Positions 5,642 through 10,638 of a stretch of DNA of 10,638 nt are shown here, in pieces. Source of the DNA: Bdellovibrio sp. (GTDB taxonomy: Bacteria; Bdellovibrionota; Bdellovibrionia; Bdellovibrionales; Bdellovibrionaceae); NCBI GenBank assembly GCA_019104905.1, contig JAHRXB010000208.1, forward strand, positions 1 to 10,638. The letters run 5' to 3'. The notes beneath the pieces were generated by a model, which saw only the letters and a list, made by a program, of their open reading frames with translations, did not search any database and was not told the origin of the DNA. The position numbers and the translations under genes are program-made. The first letter of the stretch is position 1; each line of letters starts with the position of its first letter.

Positions 5642-5765
5642 TAGGAGTGGTCTGGGAGAAGTGATCAGTTTTTCGACAAGGGAGCAAAAAGAGGCCCTGG
5701 AAAACGAGCGTGTGACGTCGTGCCTTAGCCTTAGTCTGGTTTCGTGAGATTAAAAAAGGGGACTC

Positions 5766-5794
5766 TTGAGGCGGGGGGCTGGCGCCCTCATAAT
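5766..5794 (+). promoter_or_regulatory. Sigma-70 promoter giving a leaderless mRNA
   Basis: TTGAGG (5766-5771), 17 bases, CATAAT (5789-5794). The first transcribed base is expected at about 5801, the A of the ATG of the ATP-grasp gene, which has no ribosome site. The 17-base spacer is very GC-rich. The rest of the gap from 5642 to 5765 shows no gene. Confidence 0.55.
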
Positions 5795-5800
5795 TAGTTT

Positions 5801-7159
5801 ATGAAATTCAATGGTTATTACCGAGAACGGCCGCCCATGGATCTTGATAAGCAAATTTCGATCTATAATAATTCCGATCAAAAAACGAATTTGTGGAACT
5901 CATTTGTGGACTCTGAGCTAACGGGCGTGACGGATGATGATTTTTCCATTCTTCCCAGGGTTTTGCCGGCGTCTTATTGGCCAACGATCAAACGCAGCGC
6001 CTACCTGATTACAAAATTCACTTTGGAGCTTCTTTCTTTGCCTGAAAAAGAGATTCGCGCGATTGTTCCCAAGGGACCGATCCGGGACCATCTGTTGGAT
6101 GAATTGGAAGTGCTGCGTTTTCGCCGAGGTCGCATCACCGGAAGCTATCGCTTTGATATGGCCATCGTGGGTTCACCGGATCCGCGAAATCCGCCTCAGC
6201 TTCTAGAGATAAATGAAATCGGTTTTGACGGACTTGCGCGCTCCTCGTTTTTTCAGAAAACCTTGTTAGAGCATATGCCGACATTAAAGAAACGTCTGCG
6301 TATGATAGACACCGCAGCGGCGGAAGTTCGCAACATGCAGCGCCTTGGAAACAAGATCGCGCGCATTCAGTATGACAGCTACAACTGGGATGAAGAATAT
6401 CTTTTGCGTACGGCAGAGCGTCTGGGTTCTGAGGTGCGTCTGGTTTGTCCTCGTGAGTTTGATCTTGATGTGGACGCCGAAAGCTATCCTCAGTTGCACC
6501 ATCAGACCTTCAAGACCCAGAATCAACGGGTGGTCATCGGTAAAGACTGGCGTCCTGATGCAATCAATATGAGTTTTGCCTATACTCTGAAAGACTACCA
6601 AGAGGGACATCATCTGTATCGTCGTTTGGTGCGCTCCACAACACCGCAATACGGTTCGTTTTTGACGGGGCTTGTGGCGTCTAAGTCTATTTTGGTGTTG
6701 CTTGCCGATCCGGCTTTGCAAAAACGTTTTTTGGGTAAGGAAAATGCTCTGGGTTCTTCTATCCTTCCTGCACATCTGTTGTCTGCGCCGATCGCCGATG
6801 AATTGATCAAACGTCCGCAGGACTGGGTGATAAAACATGCTGATGGTTATGGTGGTCAGCAGGTTTTCATGAACCAGGAGCTTGAGAATAAAATTCGCAA
6901 AATCCCCCGCAGTCGTCGCCATGAATGGGTTTTGCAAAAGAAAACAGAACTGAATCTGATTGAGGTCAATGGTCTTCTTTCAAGACCGAAAAGAGCCATC
7001 TCGGATCTGGGAGTTTTTGTGCAATACGATTGGTCCAACGGTCGCTTCCAGCATTTTGAAGTGGGTGGACTCATGTGTCGTGCCACGAACAAAAGCCTGA
7101 AGGTCAATGTGAGTGGGGGCGGTTTGCAGGTGGCGGTCCTCATGGATCGCGCTCGCTAG
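5801..7159 (+). CDS. ATP-grasp-like enzyme (circularly permuted type)
   Basis: Cytoplasmic protein of 452 residues with no signal peptide. LLEINEIGFDG (134-144) resembles the Mg-binding acidic/Asn motif of ATP-grasp ligases. DWVIKHADGYGGQQVFM (341-357) looks like the ATP-clamping lysine (K345) with a glycine-rich loop, and WVLQKK (396-401) fits the hinge strand. The C-terminal VGGLMCRATNKSLKVNVSGGG (421-441) suits a metal/ATP site. The acidic motif lying ahead of the lysine/Gly loop suggests a circularly permuted ATP-grasp, as in glutathionylspermidine-synthase-like proteins. Such enzymes join a carboxylate to an amine or thiol through an acyl phosphate; the substrate here is unknown. It stands alone on this strand. 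ATG at 5801 follows a promoter directly; ATG at 5837 is an alternative. Its stop is 6 bp from the converging next gene, with no room for a terminator. Confidence 0.65.
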   Translation: MKFNGYYRERPPMDLDKQISIYNNSDQKTNLWNSFVDSELTGVTDDDFSILPRVLPASYWPTIKRSAYLITKFTLELLSLPEKEIRAIVPKGPIRDHLLDELEVLRFRRGRITGSYRFDMAIVGSPDPRNPPQLLEINEIGFDGLARSSFFQKTLLEHMPTLKKRLRMIDTAAAEVRNMQRLGNKIARIQYDSYNWDEEYLLRTAERLGSEVRLVCPREFDLDVDAESYPQLHHQTFKTQNQRVVIGKDWRPDAINMSFAYTLKDYQEGHHLYRRLVRSTTPQYGSFLTGLVASKSILVLLADPALQKRFLGKENALGSSILPAHLLSAPIADELIKRPQDWVIKHADGYGGQQVFMNQELENKIRKIPRSRRHEWVLQKKTELNLIEVNGLLSRPKRAISDLGVFVQYDWSNGRFQHFEVGGLMCRATNKSLKVNVSGGGLQVAVLMDRAR

Positions 7160-7165
7160 ATCGTT

Positions 7166-7555
7166 TTATTTCCGTACCTGGGGGCGACTCCAGATGAAGA
7201 TTAAAACTCCGAGGCAAACAAGTCCTGCGAGGATGCGGGCATAAAGAGGAATCGTTTCCTTTAACAAAGAGAGGGTGACCAGCGGCACCATGAGGGCCGT
7301 GGCCAGCACTTTCACACGAAGGCGGATGACGCCGTGTCGTTGCCAATCCAAAATCACCGGGCCGAGATGGGGCTGTTGCAGCAACCAGTTGTGCCAGCGC
7401 TGGGAACTGCGTGCAAAAAAATACGCAGTCAGCAGTAAAAAAGGTGTTGTCGGAAGCAGCGGAAGGAAGATGCCAATGACGGCCAGGATGAGGAACCCCC
7501 ATCCGGCGCAAAAATAAATCATTCGTTGAGTGGACTTTAAAATCTTAAATGGCAT
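7166..7555 (-). CDS. DUF454 (YbaN-type) inner-membrane protein
   Basis: Small integral membrane protein of 129 residues, the usual size for DUF454. The family signature is clear: GFLILAVIGIFLPLLPTTPF (20-39) followed by FFARSSQRWHNWLLQQPHLG (46-65) and a DWQRHGVI-type segment before the second pair of membrane spans (about 83-100 and 105-123). The function of the family is unknown; members are often scattered. It starts 14 bp after the RND pump stop with only an AAGAG ribosome site, so it is probably cotranscribed and may be translated by re-initiation. An association with the pump is inferred from position only. Confidence 0.9.
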   Translation of the reverse strand: MPFKILKSTQRMIYFCAGWGFLILAVIGIFLPLLPTTPFLLLTAYFFARSSQRWHNWLLQQPHLGPVILDWQRHGVIRLRVKVLATALMVPLVTLSLLKETIPLYARILAGLVCLGVLIFIWSRPQVRK

Positions 7556-7569
7556 GTCTCTTAAGCTGC

Positions 7570-10500
7570 TTAAAGCAGGATGTCTTTCTTTTTACTCTCC
7601 AAAGGGGAAAGCATCAAGTAAAGAGCGGGCACCACAAAGAGTGTCAGCAAAGTTGAAATGATCGTTCCTCCAATAATGGAAAGTCCCATTGGTAATCGTG
7701 TTTCTGCGCCAATGCCCGCGCCAATCACCAGTGGCAGGGCCGCAGCGACCGTCGCAACCGAGGTCATGAGAATCGGGCGCAGGCGCACCGGGCAGGCTTT
7801 CCGCAGCGCCTCTGAAATATTTTCTTCGCCATGACGTCGAACCTGATTGGTAAACTCGACCAGCAAAATAGAATTCTTTTTGGCAATACCCATCAGAACA
7901 ATCAATCCGATAAAACTAAAAAGATTCAGTGAGACATCAAACATCCAGAGGGCCACAAGGGCTCCGGTCACGCTGAAAGGCAAGGCGATGAGGACTGAAA
8001 CAGGGTGAATGAAAGAGTTAAACTGAACCGCCAGAATCAGATAGGCGACGAGGATACCAATCATCAAGGCACCATAAAGACTTTTGAAAGATTCGGCAAA
8101 ACCGGCGGAGGCCCCTTCTAGAGCATATGAATACCCGGTGGGAAGAATTTCTTTAGCGATGGCGGAGGCTTTTTCTAGAACGACCGCCTGAGATTGACCG
8201 GGCGTTAAGTTTCCAAAAACAGAAATGGCTCTTTGACGGTTGACCCGGTTGATTCCTTGAATAGCATTGTCTTCGCGAATATTCACAAGTTGTGACATGG
8301 GAATCAAATTGCCGAAATTATTCCGGACGTAGAGTCGTTTGAAATCCTCGGCCGAGCGAATTTGATCTTCTTTGATTTTAAACCGGATATCATAGCGGCG
8401 TCCATCGGCAGTGTAGCGACCTTGGCGAAGGCCACCCACGCCGGCAGAAAGCACCTGCCCCACGGACTCCACAGAGACTCCGCGGCTGGCCATGTTTTTG
8501 CGATTGGGGGTAAGAATCAGCTCGGGGATTCCGGTTCTGAAATCTGTATCCAGATCCACGGCCAACTTTTCTTTTTCCAGTCTTTCCATCAGTTCTTCTG
8601 ACTTTTGCAGAAGAACTTTTAAATCGGGGCCTCGCAAGTTGATGGCCAAAGGATTTTGTCTTCCCGAAGATAAATTTCGTGCGGAGATGTCACGCATAGT
8701 GACGCGCAAGCCTTTGATCTTTTTAAATTCGCCGCGCAGATCATTCATGATTTGCGTGTGACTTTGACGGCGTTCCGCGCGGGGCTTTAAGGTCACCGGC
8801 ATGAAAACTTGATTCACACTGGCACCGCCGCCACCACCTCCGCCTCCGACAGAAACGAAGAAGCCGGCGATATTGGGATTGGCGGAAAGAATAGACTCAA
8901 GCTCTTTGGAGCGTTCGCTGGTTGTCGCTAAAGAAGTGCCCGGCGGCGCTTGTGCACTGACGATGATCAGATCCTGGTCCTGCGCGGGCACAAATTCCTG
9001 ACGGACTTTAGAGACTAAGAATAAAGAGGCCACGAAGAAAAGCAGGGAACCGATCACGATCAGATATTTCCAGCGCAAAGTGCCGTACAGGACTTTCTGA
9101 TACAGATGCGAGAGCTTTTCAAAGACCTCATCGAGAAAATGTTCCAGTTTGGAAATTTTCGGTTCACTGCTTAAAAAGGCTGCGGCTCGCATCGGCGTGA
9201 TGGTGACGGCTTCAAGCAGGGACAGCATGACCGCGGCACTCATGGTGACGCCGAATTGGAAGAAGAATTTCCCGATAATTCCTTGCATGAAGATCACGGG
9301 CAAGAAGACGGCGACCACGGCCAAAGTGGCGGCGATCGCAGCGGGAAGAACTTCTTTCGAGCCATCCGAGGCCGCTTTGGCAGAGCCTTTGCCCATGCGA
9401 TAGTGGCGCACGATATTTTCCAAAAGCATGATCGCGTCGTCGACCACAATAGAGATCGACAAAGTCAGGGCTAGAAGTGTGAAAAGATTCAGGGTAAAGC
9501 CGGAAAAATACAAAATGGTGAAGGTGCCCACGATCGAAGTGGGAATGGAGAAAAGAATGTTGACGGCGGCCTGGAGACTTCCCAGGAAGAGGAAGCACAC
9601 CAGGATGGTGATAAGGGCCGCGACCCATAGTTTCTCGAGAGTAAGATTGACGGTGGCTTCGGTGGAACGGGTGTAGTCGACATTGACTCGATATTGGAAC
9701 CCTTGGGGAAAGCGATCTTTGATCTCTTCCAGTTTTTCTCTGACGGTTTGGGCTACGACAACTTCGTTGGTGCCACGTTGTTTGCGGATTTGCATGGCGA
9801 CGGCTTGTTGTCCGTCGACTCGGGCCACACGACGAATATCTGAGAGGCCATCTTCCACGTCGGCGACATCGCGAATGAAAATCTCGCGATCGAAAATGCG
9901 TTGACCCCCTCGACGCAGGATCTGGATGTTTTTGATTTGATCCACGGAGCTGGCTTCACCCAGCCAGCGCACGCGCAACTCGCGACGTCCTTCGGTGAAT
10001 TGACCGGCAGCACTTTCCAGATGCTGGGTGCTCAGGGCTTCCACAACGTCACTCACTGTCAGATAGAGGCCTTCCAGTTTTTTGGTATCCAACCAGATGC
10101 GCAGGTTGCGTTGACTGAAACCGCCGATACTGACCTCGCCCACGCCTGGTAAGAAGCGGATTTGATCTAGAAGATAGTTTTCGGTCCAGGAAAGCATTTC
10201 TTTTAAAGGCGCATCGCCATAGACCGAGATGATGATAATCGGGTCCTCTTCCGGGTTTTGTTTGCGAACGATCGCGGGATCGACTCCCGGAGGCATGCGC
10301 ATTTGGCTCAAAGCCGTTTGCACTTCTTGCAAGACCACGTCGACATTGCGATTGATGTCGAACTCGAGAGTGACAGACCCCGACCCTTGTCGAGCTGAGG
10401 AGCGCATTTCTTTGATGCCCTCAATAGCGAGCAACCGTTCTTCGATCGGGTCAATGAGTTCAGACTCTACGACTTCGGGCGCAGCTCCCTCATAGGTGAC

Positions 10501-10638
10501 GGAAACGCTGACCACCGGGAAGTCGACGTCGGGGAGTTGACTGATGCCCATGCGGTTCATGCAAATGGCTCCGAACACAATCAGAGCAAACATGAGGACC
10601 CACGCAAAAACCGGGCGACGAATCGAGAGATCAATTAA
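7570..10638 (-). CDS. RND efflux permease, HAE1/AcrB type (5' end beyond window)
   Basis: Proton-driven inner-membrane exporter that normally works with a periplasmic adaptor and an outer-membrane channel; 1022 residues are visible. The frame is open to the right edge and opens with LIDLSIRRPVFAWVL, the typical N-terminus of these pumps, so only a few residues are missing; an internal ATG at 10593 would remove half of TM1. Conserved parts: the large periplasmic loop after TM1 (ISQLPDVDFPVVSV), TM4 with the proton-relay pair in VVDDAIMLLEN (about 398-408), TM10 with the lysine in GIAKKNSILLVEF (about 917-929), and RLRPILMTS near TM11. An unusual run of eight glycines lies at about 598-605, in the second periplasmic loop. 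Substrates cannot be assigned. DUF454 follows after 14 bp; the adaptor gene should lie to the right. Confidence 0.95.
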   Translation of the reverse strand, partial: LIDLSIRRPVFAWVLMFALIVFGAICMNRMGISQLPDVDFPVVSVSVTYEGAAPEVVESELIDPIEERLLAIEGIKEMRSSARQGSGSVTLEFDINRNVDVVLQEVQTALSQMRMPPGVDPAIVRKQNPEEDPIIIISVYGDAPLKEMLSWTENYLLDQIRFLPGVGEVSIGGFSQRNLRIWLDTKKLEGLYLTVSDVVEALSTQHLESAAGQFTEGRRELRVRWLGEASSVDQIKNIQILRRGGQRIFDREIFIRDVADVEDGLSDIRRVARVDGQQAVAMQIRKQRGTNEVVVAQTVREKLEEIKDRFPQGFQYRVNVDYTRSTEATVNLTLEKLWVAALITILVCFLFLGSLQAAVNILFSIPTSIVGTFTILYFSGFTLNLFTLLALTLSISIVVDDAIMLLENIVRHYRMGKGSAKAASDGSKEVLPAAIAATLAVVAVFLPVIFMQGIIGKFFFQFGVTMSAAVMLSLLEAVTITPMRAAAFLSSEPKISKLEHFLDEVFEKLSHLYQKVLYGTLRWKYLIVIGSLLFFVASLFLVSKVRQEFVPAQDQDLIIVSAQAPPGTSLATTSERSKELESILSANPNIAGFFVSVGGGGGGGGASVNQVFMPVTLKPRAERRQSHTQIMNDLRGEFKKIKGLRVTMRDISARNLSSGRQNPLAINLRGPDLKVLLQKSEELMERLEKEKLAVDLDTDFRTGIPELILTPNRKNMASRGVSVESVGQVLSAGVGGLRQGRYTADGRRYDIRFKIKEDQIRSAEDFKRLYVRNNFGNLIPMSQLVNIREDNAIQGINRVNRQRAISVFGNLTPGQSQAVVLEKASAIAKEILPTGYSYALEGASAGFAESFKSLYGALMIGILVAYLILAVQFNSFIHPVSVLIALPFSVTGALVALWMFDVSLNLFSFIGLIVLMGIAKKNSILLVEFTNQVRRHGEENISEALRKACPVRLRPILMTSVATVAAALPLVIGAGIGAETRLPMGLSIIGGTIISTLLTLFVVPALYLMLSPLESKKKDILL

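Noticed and set aside
6284..6937. Long minus-strand frames inside the ATP-grasp gene
   Set aside because: Antisense shadows of a well-supported coding frame, with no ribosome site.
1..10638. tRNA, rRNA, CRISPR array, insertion sequence or prophage gene
   Set aside because: Looked for on both strands; no cloverleaf, regular spaced repeat, transposase or target duplication was seen.

Overview
The window reads as chromosomal DNA of a Gram-negative bacterium, most likely a predatory or predator-related member of the Bdellovibrionota. This is an inference. It rests on moderate GC, several Sec-type secreted proteins including two putative zinc peptidases, an inner-membrane RND pump, and above all a free-standing c-di-GMP-I (GEMM) riboswitch RNA like the one known to be abundant in Bdellovibrio. 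No database search was possible.

Left part (1-1740, minus strand): a 3'-truncated FAD-linked oxidase of the vanillyl-alcohol oxidase / p-cresol methylhydroxylase superfamily lies behind a cysteine-rich protein of unknown function, probably in one transcription unit. A 7-bp inverted repeat sits between them beside the oxidase ribosome site.

Intergenic RNA region (1740-2483): about 740 bases with no convincing long gene. On the minus strand it holds a promoter, a leader that can form two hairpins, a strong ribosome site and a 14-residue mini-ORF. Further on lies a clear c-di-GMP-I riboswitch aptamer (2044-1958), followed by a switchable AGGTG/CACCT platform and a candidate terminator. The only downstream gene in the same direction is the cysteine-rich unknown protein.

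Centre (2484-5562): a short Mrp-type P-loop ATPase that lacks the Fe-S CxxC motif is divergently transcribed from a small membrane-anchored J-like protein without HPD. Next come a secreted protein of unknown function and two overlapping genes for secreted HExxH proteins, preceded by a sigma-54-like promoter.

Right part (5801-10638): a circularly permuted ATP-grasp-like enzyme on the plus strand appears to be transcribed from a leaderless promoter. It converges on a minus-strand pair: an AcrB-like RND efflux permease, cut by the right edge a few residues from its N-terminus, and a DUF454/YbaN inner-membrane protein 14 bp behind it. The membrane-fusion partner of the pump would be expected beyond the right edge.
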